Origin: Alphaproteobacteria bacterium UBA7371
GTDB taxonomy: Bacteria > Pseudomonadota > Alphaproteobacteria > UBA8317
Direction: 5' to 3'
Assembly (NCBI GenBank): GCA_002469865.1
Contig: DKOD01000119.1
Span: forward strand, 3,047 to 14,884
Length of the DNA stretch: 11,838 nucleotides
How positions within the stretch are numbered: the stretch's first letter is position 1; the number at the start of each line of letters is the position of its first letter. Under the pieces are notes generated by a model. It had not been told where the DNA came from, searched no databases, and saw only the letters and a list, made by a program, of their open reading frames with translations. Positions 6,456 to 11,838 of this stretch are shown here, piece after piece. Position numbers and translations under genes: made by a program.

Positions 6456-7423
6456 ACAAATTGGCTTTGGCATCCCTGATGATCTTGCTTGGCCTGGCGG
6501 TCCCCCATCTGGCCGAGGCTGTTGGCGATCCTTTTTTGACCACCATGGCGACCCGCATGGCCATCATGGGCATGGCGGTGGCAAGTCTTGGGTTTTTGGT
6601 TGGTTTTGCGGGCCTTGTGAGTTTTGGCCATGCTGCTTTTTTTGGCATTGGCGCCTATGTCGTGGCCATCCTCTTCAAGCATCATTCAGAAGCCTCCCCA
6701 ATCCCCTTCCTCCCCTTTGCTTGGGAGGGAAGTTTGTCTGGCATGGTCCAGCTGCCCTTGGCCTTCATTGCATCCTTTCTGTTTGCCCTTTTGGTGGGCG
6801 CCTTAAGCCTACGCACCAGGGGCGTGTTTTTTATCATGATCACGCTTGCTTTTGCGCAAATGCTCTACCACTTCATGATTTCTTTGCCGGATTATGGTGG
6901 CGAAGATGGGCTTAGCATCTGGGAACGTAGTCAGGTTCCAGGCCTCGACCTCTATAATGATTATGATTTTTATTACCTATGCTTTGGGCTGTTGGTTGGG
7001 GTGTTGTTGCTGTTGCGCATGATCATTCATTCGTCATTCGGCGTGATCATCAGGGCCGCATCCCAGGATGAGGCGAGGTTGGCCACGCTTGGTGTGCCGG
7101 TGTTTCGTTACCGCCTTTTGGCCTTTGCGCTGGCCGGAGGGATCGCGGGATTATCCGGTGCATTGGCTGCGAATTTGTATGAATTTTCCGGTCCCGGGCT
7201 CATGCATTGGAGCAGGTCTGGGGAGATGCTCGTGATGCTCATCCTCGGGGGCATGGGCAGCCTCTTCGGCGGGGTTGCTGGCGCCATCATGTTCATCGGA
7301 TTGGAGGAAATCCTGGCCGGCTGGACCGAGCATTGGGCCCTCATTTTGGGGCCAATCCTCATCATGGTTGTGCTTTTTGCCCACGGCGGGTTGATGGGCT
7401 TTTTCTCCCGGGGGCGGTCATGA
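6452..7423 (+). CDS. livM: HAAT-family ABC transporter permease LivM
   Basis: A 323-residue polytopic inner-membrane permease, partner of LivH. It shows the LivM hallmark GLVSFGHAAFFGIGAYVVA near residues 50-70, the segment LSLRTRGVFFIMITLAFAQM in the middle, and the EAA-like loop ASQDEARLATLGVPVFRYRLLAFALAGGIAGLSGAL, which should contact the ATPases. GGMGSLFGGVAGAI lies near the C-terminus. The start overlaps the LivH stop (ATGA, 6452-6455), with a GGGGA purine stretch upstream inside livH. The stop overlaps the LivG start (ATGA, 7420-7423). No truncation or frameshift is seen. Confidence 0.93.
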   Translation: MNKLALASLMILLGLAVPHLAEAVGDPFLTTMATRMAIMGMAVASLGFLVGFAGLVSFGHAAFFGIGAYVVAILFKHHSEASPIPFLPFAWEGSLSGMVQLPLAFIASFLFALLVGALSLRTRGVFFIMITLAFAQMLYHFMISLPDYGGEDGLSIWERSQVPGLDLYNDYDFYYLCFGLLVGVLLLLRMIIHSSFGVIIRAASQDEARLATLGVPVFRYRLLAFALAGGIAGLSGALAANLYEFSGPGLMHWSRSGEMLVMLILGGMGSLFGGVAGAIMFIGLEEILAGWTEHWALILGPILIMVVLFAHGGLMGFFSRGRS

Positions 7424-8172
7424 GCAGCAAATTGCTTGAGGTTAAGGGCCTCAGCAAAGCCTTTTTGGGCATCAAAGCCAATGATGATGTGCAGCTCAGC
7501 ATCCATGCAGGTGAAGTCCATGGTCTTATTGGCCCCAATGGTGCAGGCAAAACCACCGCCATCTCGCTTCTGTCGGGTGAATTGCGCCCCGATTCCGGTC
7601 AGGTATTCATGGACGGCAAAGATATCACCAACCTATCTGCTTGGCGGCGCATCCATATGGGCTTGGCTCGTTCCTACCAAATCTCGCGCATATTTCCTGA
7701 CATGACATTGCTGCAGAATGTCCAGGTCTCCTTGCAAATTGCCCATGGGCATTCTTTTCGCTTTGTGGCCCCGGCCTTTGGCTCTCATGGTGATGAGGCC
7801 CTGGCCATGTTGGCAAAGCTTGGGCTTGAAGACCGCGCCCATGATTTGGCCTCATCTTTGGCCCATGGGCTTAGGCGTGAGCTGGAATTGGCGGTTATTC
7901 TGGCCCGAAAGCCCCGAATGCTTTTGCTTGATGAGCCCATGGCTGGCATGGGCAAAACAGAATCCATCCGCATCACCCAATTGCTGGAACAATTGCGTGG
8001 GCAGGTCACCATGTTGCTTGTCGAGCATGACATGGACGTGGTGTTCCAGCTTGCAGACCGTATCTCCGTTCTTGTTCAAGGCCATGTCGTGGCCACGGGC
8101 ACGCCGGAAGACATTGCCAAGAACCCTCAAGTCCGCGCAGCCTATCTGGGTGGGGAGGATCATGATGGCTGA
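7420..8172 (+). CDS. livG: HAAT-family ABC transporter ATPase LivG
   Basis: A 250-residue cytoplasmic ATPase. Start ATG 7420 overlaps the LivM stop and begins MSSKLLEVKGLSKAF, the usual family start; the open frame extends upstream to 7207, but that stretch lies inside livM. Walker A is GPNGAGKTT (38-46), Walker B is RMLLLDEPMAGMG, and the H-loop region is LLVEHDMDVVFQLADRISVL. The C-terminus NPQVRAAYLGGE is typical of LivG. The ABC signature reads LAHGLRRELELA, with Leu where family members usually have Gln or Glu (LSxGQ/E), a notable deviation. It pairs with LivF. It overlaps livF by 8 nt. Confidence 0.93.
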   Translation: MSSKLLEVKGLSKAFLGIKANDDVQLSIHAGEVHGLIGPNGAGKTTAISLLSGELRPDSGQVFMDGKDITNLSAWRRIHMGLARSYQISRIFPDMTLLQNVQVSLQIAHGHSFRFVAPAFGSHGDEALAMLAKLGLEDRAHDLASSLAHGLRRELELAVILARKPRMLLLDEPMAGMGKTESIRITQLLEQLRGQVTMLLVEHDMDVVFQLADRISVLVQGHVVATGTPEDIAKNPQVRAAYLGGEDHDG

Positions 8173-8896
8173 ACAATTATTGGAATTGGAAGCCATCTGC
8201 TCAGGCTATGGGTCCATCCAGGTTCTCTTTGACATTGACCTGACCATCGCCCCTGGAGAAATCGTTGGCCTCATGGGCAGAAACGGCATGGGCAAGTCCA
8301 CCCTTCTCAAAACCATCCTTGGGATTGTGCCCCATCAGCAGGGCACCCGCCGGGTCATGGGGAAGGTCATGGGCAACTTGCCAAGCCACGCGGTGGCGCG
8401 GGCTGGCATTGGCTATGTGCCCGAAGGCCGCCAGGTCTTTCCCACGCTTAATGTGCGGGAAAATTTGGTTTGTGTGGAAGCCAACCATCGCGGCCTTAGC
8501 GAACCATGGAACCTAGACCGGGTGTTGGATTTGTTTCCTAGGCTTGGTCAGCGAATGAACCAATTGGCCGGCACCCTTTCTGGCGGCGAACAGCAAATGC
8601 TGGCTATTGGCCGGGCGCTCATGACCAACCCATTGGTGATGCTGTTGGACGAAGCCACCGAGGGCCTTGCACCATTGATGCGCCAGGAAGTTTGGCATGT
8701 GTTGCAACATAATCTGCGCGAAGCAGGGCAGGCCATTTTGTTGGTGGACCAAAACCCAGAAGCCATGCTTAGGATATGTGACCGTCAAGTGATCTTAAAT
8801 AATGGTCAGGTTGTTTGGCGCGGCCCAAGCAAAATGTTGCATCAAGAGCCAGAGCTCATGGAAAGATATTTGGGACTTGGCGCAACTCATTCATAA
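8165..8896 (+). CDS. livF: HAAT-family ABC transporter ATPase LivF
   Basis: A 243-residue cytoplasmic ATPase. Two adjacent ATGs occur at 8162 and 8165. GGGGAGG at 8152-8158 lies 3 nt from the first and 6 nt from the second, so 8165 is preferred. Walker A is GRNGMGKST (38-46), the signature is the canonical LSGGEQQMLAIGRAL, Walker B is LVMLLDEATEGLAP, and the switch region reads LLVDQN, as LivF proteins have an Asn-type switch (LVEQN). VPEGRQVFPTLNVRENL is a LivF hallmark. It overlaps the 3' end of livG and is followed after 20 bp by the CMD-family gene. The canonical signature here contrasts with the altered one in LivG, so the two ATP sites may not be equivalent. Confidence 0.94.
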   Translation: MAEQLLELEAICSGYGSIQVLFDIDLTIAPGEIVGLMGRNGMGKSTLLKTILGIVPHQQGTRRVMGKVMGNLPSHAVARAGIGYVPEGRQVFPTLNVRENLVCVEANHRGLSEPWNLDRVLDLFPRLGQRMNQLAGTLSGGEQQMLAIGRALMTNPLVMLLDEATEGLAPLMRQEVWHVLQHNLREAGQAILLVDQNPEAMLRICDRQVILNNGQVVWRGPSKMLHQEPELMERYLGLGATHS

Positions 8897-8916
8897 CATC
8901 ACCAACGGAGGATAAA

Positions 8917-9453
8917 ATGGCCCAATTGGAATTGCTTCCTGAAGATCATCGTGAGCCTGAAGAATTATGTGCGGCCATCCGGGAACGCCGGGGTGGCAAA
9001 CTTCTCAAACTCGACCGTATGTTGCTCCATAGCCCGAACCTGGCAAGCGGCTGGAATATTTACATGGGGCAGGTCCGACAAAACTTGTCACTTGATCCCA
9101 AATTACGCGAAATGGCCATGTGTGGCGTGGCTGTTCTTAATGGGGCCGACTATGAGTTTGAGCAGCATCAGCCGATCTATCTTCAAGCAGGTGCCCGACC
9201 GGAGCAAGCCGAGGCCTTAAGCCGGGTCAAAGAGGAAAAATTACCCCCACATTTGTTCACCGAGCTCGAATTAGATGCCATGGAACTTATCCAAGGCATG
9301 ACGGTGGATATCGCTGTGCCTGATGATCTGCGTGCCAGACTGCTTGAGCAAATGGGAAGCCAAGCACTGGTGGAGCTTATGGCTGTGACCGCAGCCTACA
9401 ACATGGTCTCACGCTTTTTGGTGGCAACAGGCATCCATTCGGAAGAGCATTAG
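8917..9453 (+). CDS. Carboxymuconolactone decarboxylase (CMD)/AhpD-like family protein
   Basis: A 178-residue protein. GGAGG at 8907-8911, 5 nt before the ATG, fixes the start, which lies 20 bp after livF, so it is the last gene of the transporter operon. Recognition rests on the CMD-like core: LHSPNLASGWNIYMGQV, LDPKLREMAMCGVAVLNGADYEFEQHQPI (Glu65, Cys69, Glu80, His84), then a helix pair ending ALVELMAVTAAYNMVSRFLVATG. The AhpD CxxC redox pair is absent, with only Cys69 present, so alkylhydroperoxide reductase activity is unlikely. Members without CxxC include gamma-carboxymuconolactone decarboxylase of the protocatechuate pathway and many uncharacterised relatives. The actual reaction is unknown. 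Linkage to an HAAT transporter suggests catabolism of the imported compound. Confidence 0.85.
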   Translation: MAQLELLPEDHREPEELCAAIRERRGGKLLKLDRMLLHSPNLASGWNIYMGQVRQNLSLDPKLREMAMCGVAVLNGADYEFEQHQPIYLQAGARPEQAEALSRVKEEKLPPHLFTELELDAMELIQGMTVDIAVPDDLRARLLEQMGSQALVELMAVTAAYNMVSRFLVATGIHSEEH

Positions 9454-9482
9454 GGCCAGACCAACCAATAATTTCTTTGCTG

Positions 9483-9499
9483 AAGCGCCAAGCGCTTTT
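9483..9499 (+). terminator. Candidate terminator after the transporter operon
   Basis: AAGCGC (9483-9488) and GCGCTT (9492-9497) form a 6-bp stem with a CAA loop, 29 nt after the CMD stop, running into TTTTC. The T-run is short, so the call is moderate. A second imperfect hairpin, CGGTC-TTAA-GGCCG (9525-9538) followed by ATTGTTT, may act as a back-up. Confidence 0.45.
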
Positions 9500-9596
9500 C
9501 GCTAAGGGTATTATTTGTGTTGAACGGTCTTAAGGCCGATTGTTTCAGTTGTGATTGGAGGGTAAGTTGCGCAACCACTGGGTTAAAATATCAGCC

Positions 9597-9824
9597 TTAG
9601 TATTTTGGAGGTACCGTGCATAAGCGCTCAAGATACGCTTCTTCGGGATATGAGTCGCCCAGCCCCGTTTCAGATGCCCCGTCAATAGGGATGATGGGAA
9701 CCGAATAGAAACCACCTTCGTGCAAAGAGATAAATTGGTGAGCAATGCTCTCTGACACCGTTTTTGAGACGAATTTGCCACCGAGGCCACCGACAATAGC
9801 CGCAAGGATCAGCAAGGTGCTCAT
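9597..9824 (-). CDS. Hypothetical small membrane or exported protein (75 aa)
   Basis: A 75-residue minus-strand protein with no family I recognise. Residues 3-16 (TLLILAAIVGGLGG) form one hydrophobic segment, so it is probably a single-pass or exported protein. The rest is polar, with FISLHEGGFYSVPIIPI, an acidic stretch and a C-terminal AYLERLCT motif with a single Cys69. ATG 9824 has GGGG 7 nt upstream. It lies 33 nt after the 86-residue gene on the same strand, likely one transcript, and is convergent with the liv operon. A second minus-strand frame over 9545-9805 is open but lacks a hydrophobic or otherwise sensible profile. Confidence 0.5.
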   Translation of the reverse strand: MSTLLILAAIVGGLGGKFVSKTVSESIAHQFISLHEGGFYSVPIIPIDGASETGLGDSYPEEAYLERLCTVPPKY

Positions 9825-9857
9825 GCGCGTGCCCCGTATACCATTTGTAACATTTGC

Positions 9858-10118
9858 TTACCTCACTAAGCCTAACTTTCCGTCAGAAATTTCCGTCGTG
9901 CAAAGTTCGGGATATGCCTGACCTTCAGTGTATGGTTCTAAAAAAAGCGCCGCTTGTTTTTGTGACTCTAAACCATTGGCGTCGGGGCCCAAATCCCAAA
10001 AATAGTAATCAAGCCACTCGGCTTGCCAATTGGCCGAGACCTGCGCGCCAACTTCCATGGTGACATCCAGTGCCAAGGCCGCGGCGAAAAAAGATAATCC
10101 AACGATAACAACTTCCAA
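9858..10118 (-). CDS. Hypothetical small membrane or exported protein (86 aa, TTG start)
   Basis: No known family is recognised. The frame is open from 10175 (TTG), but the TTG at 10118-10116 is preferred because GGAGG lies 7 nt upstream and the protein then opens directly with a hydrophobic stretch, VVIVGLSFFAAALALDVT (residues 3-20). An aromatic, acidic region follows (ANWQAEWLDYYFWDLGPDAN), then a C-terminal QAYPELCT with a single Cys73. That motif resembles AYLERLCT in the 75-residue neighbour. A weak promoter candidate upstream is TTGACA (10194-10189), 16 nt, ATTAAT. A longer start at 10175 cannot be excluded. Confidence 0.5.
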   Translation of the reverse strand: MEVVIVGLSFFAAALALDVTMEVGAQVSANWQAEWLDYYFWDLGPDANGLESQKQAALFLEPYTEGQAYPELCTTEISDGKLGLVR

Positions 10119-10248
10119 CCTCAGGCCTCCAAAAATGCCATGACCATTTATTCGATAGGACAAACGATTAATCAATGGTGGCGCATTTTGTCAATAATTT
10201 GTGCTAACACAGCTTGTGGGTACTTTGTTGCCTATTTTAACAATCACC

Positions 10249-10268
10249 TTTCTGTGGTTTCACAGAAA
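10249..10268. repeat. Perfect inverted repeat TTTCTGTG-GTTT-CACAGAAA
   Basis: The 8-bp arms at 10249-10256 and 10261-10268 are exact complements around a 4-nt spacer. It lies about 130 bp upstream of the proposed start of the 86-residue gene and about 55 bp upstream of its candidate -35 element, a position suited to an operator. No T-run follows on either strand, so a terminator is less likely. Confidence 0.5.
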
Positions 10269-10325
10269 AAGGGACCACGACATGAAAGGAGTTTTCTTCC
10301 ATGGTTTTTTAGCACATTCAGTGAC

Positions 10326-10478
10326 TTACATTGGTTGTTGTGACACGACTTGGTAACATTTCTCAAAAAGGTCAATTTTTTGCGAAAGCTGTGATCCAAG
10401 ACCTTCGATGAGTCCAACGATCATAAGGTCACGTTGCTGCAGATCGTCGCTTTTATGGCTTGAATGTGAGCAAATCAT
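10326..10478 (-). CDS. Possible small ORF (50 aa), uncertain
   Basis: ATG 10478 to TAA at 10326 encodes 50 residues, mostly polar and probably helical (DDLQQRDLMIVGLIEGLG, QLSQKIDLFEKCYQVV), with no family recognised. There is no good Shine-Dalgarno sequence. The start is directly preceded by the inverted repeat at 10480-10500. A frame of this length arises easily by chance, so this is only a candidate. Confidence 0.25.
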   Translation of the reverse strand: MICSHSSHKSDDLQQRDLMIVGLIEGLGSQLSQKIDLFEKCYQVVSQQPM

Positions 10479-10479
10479 G

Positions 10480-10500
10480 GGCCGACTTTACCGATCGGCC
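10480..10500. repeat. Inverted repeat GGCCGA/TCGGCC
   Basis: The arms GGCCGA (10480-10485) and TCGGCC (10495-10500) flank a 9-nt spacer that includes part of the self-complementary CCGATCGG (10491-10498). It is GC-rich inside an A+T-rich area and abuts a possible small minus-strand ORF. It could be an operator or a hairpin. Confidence 0.4.
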
Positions 10501-11060
10501 AAGGTATAGATGAAATAACAAAGAGAGATCGTAATATTCACCTTAGTTAATTCGCCATGAACCCCTTACGCCACCTTAACATGCACAGGCGAGACCAAAA
10601 TACGCGCAGGTTGTAGACCTGGATCCGGCAACTTTTTAGTGGCATTTTCCAGGCCAGTTACATTCAATTCAATTGACCAACGAATTAGCGGCAACAATTT
10701 CATATTTTAAGTTTGGTCTCTGTGGCACGAATGGCCGAACCACGAGGGTCATTTGTGCCACCCCATATTCTTTCTGACATTTTATCTGACTTCACAACGA
10801 GGACTTATGTCTTGGACACGATATGACCATAAAGGAAACTTCTCGCAGTACTTATTTCTCAATGATGTTGATAAAATTGCTTCTTATGGGGCCTAGATAA
10901 CTCCCAACCATACTATTACTTCTGAACACACGCACTCAAAACCGCCTTTTCATTTTCGGGGATAAAAAGTTTGACTAAAAGTTCAATTTAAACGTAATGG
11001 GTCTTTCATGGAACCCGCCATATGTTGGCATTTACTTATCACTCTAGGGATTTTACGATC

Positions 11061-11838
11061 ATGAGAGGCTTGACGTTCCGACAATCTCTAAAAGCACCAA
11101 TTATATGCATGGAGCAAAATTTGAAGGTCAACCAAAGCTCCCGTTTTTCGGCTGGTTTTCTCGCCTTGGTTGTCGCAGGAAGCATTTTCGTATCCGTTGC
11201 GCTGTTAGGCACTATTGTGGGTGCCGCACCATTGGTGAAAAAGAATGACATAAGTTCGTCGATAATCGACGCGACGCAGCGAAATAATCAGGTAGATAAT
11301 CTACCCCAAAGGCCTGTGTTACAAGGAGGTGCAGATGAAAAATTCAAGTTCGATGCTACTGTTACGCTACCGTTTTCGCAGCAAGCTCGCCTGGCTGCGG
11401 CAACGCCGGGAAAAGAAACAACACCAAAAATTTCTCGGTTAACGTCTGCGGCAGATGCTGCGCCGCAATCGCAGCTGCCGCCTGAGACGCGACAGGGTTC
11501 GGTTTTATCTTCAGTGGCGATTTTTGGCTACGATGTTGGCCGGGCGACGGCCTATGTTGGTGGTGAGTTGTGGGCGTCATTCAGTCTTTTTGGCACGAGC
11601 CTTTATCAAAATGTTATTGGCACCCGAACCAAAAATACTTTTTTTGAGACCCCTGACACTCTGGGAACCGAGAAACAGTCACTTGTGACGAAGCAGGATT
11701 CAAGCGTGGGCGTAAGCACATCGCCGGTAGACAACGCCAAACCAACGATGCCCCCCCAATCAGAAAACGTTACAGCACAGCCACCGCGGCAAACATCTGG
11801 CGTCCGATCAAGGGCACTTGCTTCCGGGGTTAAACCAT
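11061..11838 (+). CDS. Unrecognised protein with one N-terminal membrane segment, partial at window end
   Basis: A frame open from ATG 11061 to the last base, 259 codons without a stop, is unlikely by chance and is taken as a gene whose 3' end lies outside. There are 29 polar or basic residues, then one hydrophobic segment (about 30-56, AGFLALVVAGSIFVSVALLG), then a Ser/Thr/Pro/Gln/Ala-rich body with low-complexity stretches. A more structured patch, SSVAIFGYDVGRATAYVGGE, lies at 150-169. This resembles an anchored or exported envelope protein with a disordered linker, but no family is recognised. Other in-frame ATGs occur at 11022 and 11109; none of the three has a good ribosome site, so the start is uncertain. 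Minus-strand frames here (11039-11251 and 11362-11580) are best seen as shadows. Confidence 0.7.
   Translation, partial: MRGLTFRQSLKAPIICMEQNLKVNQSSRFSAGFLALVVAGSIFVSVALLGTIVGAAPLVKKNDISSSIIDATQRNNQVDNLPQRPVLQGGADEKFKFDATVTLPFSQQARLAAATPGKETTPKISRLTSAADAAPQSQLPPETRQGSVLSSVAIFGYDVGRATAYVGGELWASFSLFGTSLYQNVIGTRTKNTFFETPDTLGTEKQSLVTKQDSSVGVSTSPVDNAKPTMPPQSENVTAQPPRQTSGVRSRALASGVKP

Larger units (their letters stand above)
10119..11060. other. Gene-poor, more A+T-rich stretch with mini-ORFs and inverted repeats
   Basis: About 940 bp with no confident gene. It holds inverted repeats at 10249-10268 and 10480-10500, and mini-ORFs without clear ribosome sites at 10326-10478 (minus, 50 aa), 10566-10703 (minus, 45 aa) and 10700-10780 (minus, 26 aa). 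One at 10807-10896 (plus, 29 aa) has GAGG 4 nt upstream. It may be a long regulatory region, a decayed gene or the junction of acquired DNA. I see no tRNA fold and no transposase fragment. Confidence 0.6.

Noticed and set aside
7207..7419. N-terminal extension of LivG
   Set aside because: The extra sequence lies inside livM in another frame; ATG 7420 gives the conserved LivG N-terminus and an ATGA overlap.
7718..8161. N-terminal extension of LivF
   Set aside because: The extension is out-of-frame livG sequence; the real start is at 8165 with GGGGAGG upstream.
9545..9805. Alternative minus-strand frame of 86 codons
   Set aside because: It overlaps the 75-residue gene in another frame, lacks a hydrophobic N-terminus, and its basic, low-order sequence looks like a shadow frame.
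9858..10175. Type IV pilin-like N-terminus (G, LRLEVVIVGL, then AAALAL) in the 86/105-residue small protein
   Set aside because: The Glu is one position off relative to the pilin Glu5, and the better-supported TTG start at 10118 removes the preceding glycine.
10282..10356. Plus-strand 24-codon ORF starting MKGVFFHGF
   Set aside because: Too short, no ribosome site and no recognisable features.
10971..10998. Promoter candidate TTGACT-16-CGTAAT before the last gene
   Set aside because: The -10 lacks the key TA start, so the match is too weak to call.
1..11838. CRISPR array, tRNA/rRNA genes, transposases, phage integrase or att sites
   Set aside because: I looked through the spacing and repeats on both strands and found no regular repeat-spacer pattern, cloverleaf or mobile-element gene.

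Overview
The window looks like chromosome of a moderate-GC Gram-negative proteobacterium, most likely an alphaproteobacterium. Three things point there: the style of the branched-chain (HAAT-type) transporter operon, the crotonase, SulP and Usp relatives, and the CIO-like N-terminus of a cytochrome bd subunit I. The taxonomic call is inference; there is no rRNA or other marker gene.

Left part, minus strand (1-4130): five co-directional genes read leftwards with gaps of 11, 20, 41 and 86 bp. They are a SulP-family anion transporter with a C-terminal STAS domain, a two-domain universal stress protein, a secreted FGE/sulfatase-modifying-factor fold protein lacking the catalytic cysteines, a crotonase-fold protein lacking both hydratase glutamates, and the first 34 codons of cydA (cytochrome bd oxidase subunit I), which runs off the left edge. 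Four of the five starts (cydA, crotonase, SulP, FGE-like) were set or supported by Shine-Dalgarno spacing. The Usp ribosome site overlaps the SulP stop codon.

Middle, plus strand (4333-9453): a six-gene operon encodes a complete ABC importer of the branched-chain amino acid/amide class, followed by a carboxymuconolactone-decarboxylase (CMD) family protein. The importer parts are a periplasmic binding protein, LivH and LivM permeases, and LivG and LivF ATPases. Three junctions overlap (ATGA, ATGA, 8 nt). The exception is the binding protein-LivH gap, which holds a perfect 8-bp stem capped by GCAA. The transporter and the SulP cluster diverge from a 202-bp intergenic region with a palindrome and a tandem 11-bp repeat sharing a GTTGGG-like core. 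The CMD gene suggests that the solute may be an aromatic or other organic acid rather than leucine.

Right part (9454-11838): composition becomes more A+T-rich and coding density falls. Two small minus-strand genes encode single-pass or secreted proteins of 75 and 86 residues, each with one cysteine in a similar C-terminal motif. Next come about 940 bp with no confident gene, only inverted repeats and mini-ORFs. From 11061 a long plus-strand frame stays open to the window edge (259 codons): an unrecognised protein with one N-terminal hydrophobic segment and a Ser/Thr/Pro/Gln-rich body. This right part is the least explained stretch. I see no CRISPR array, tRNA, rRNA or insertion sequence, and no clear evidence of a new defence or mobile system.
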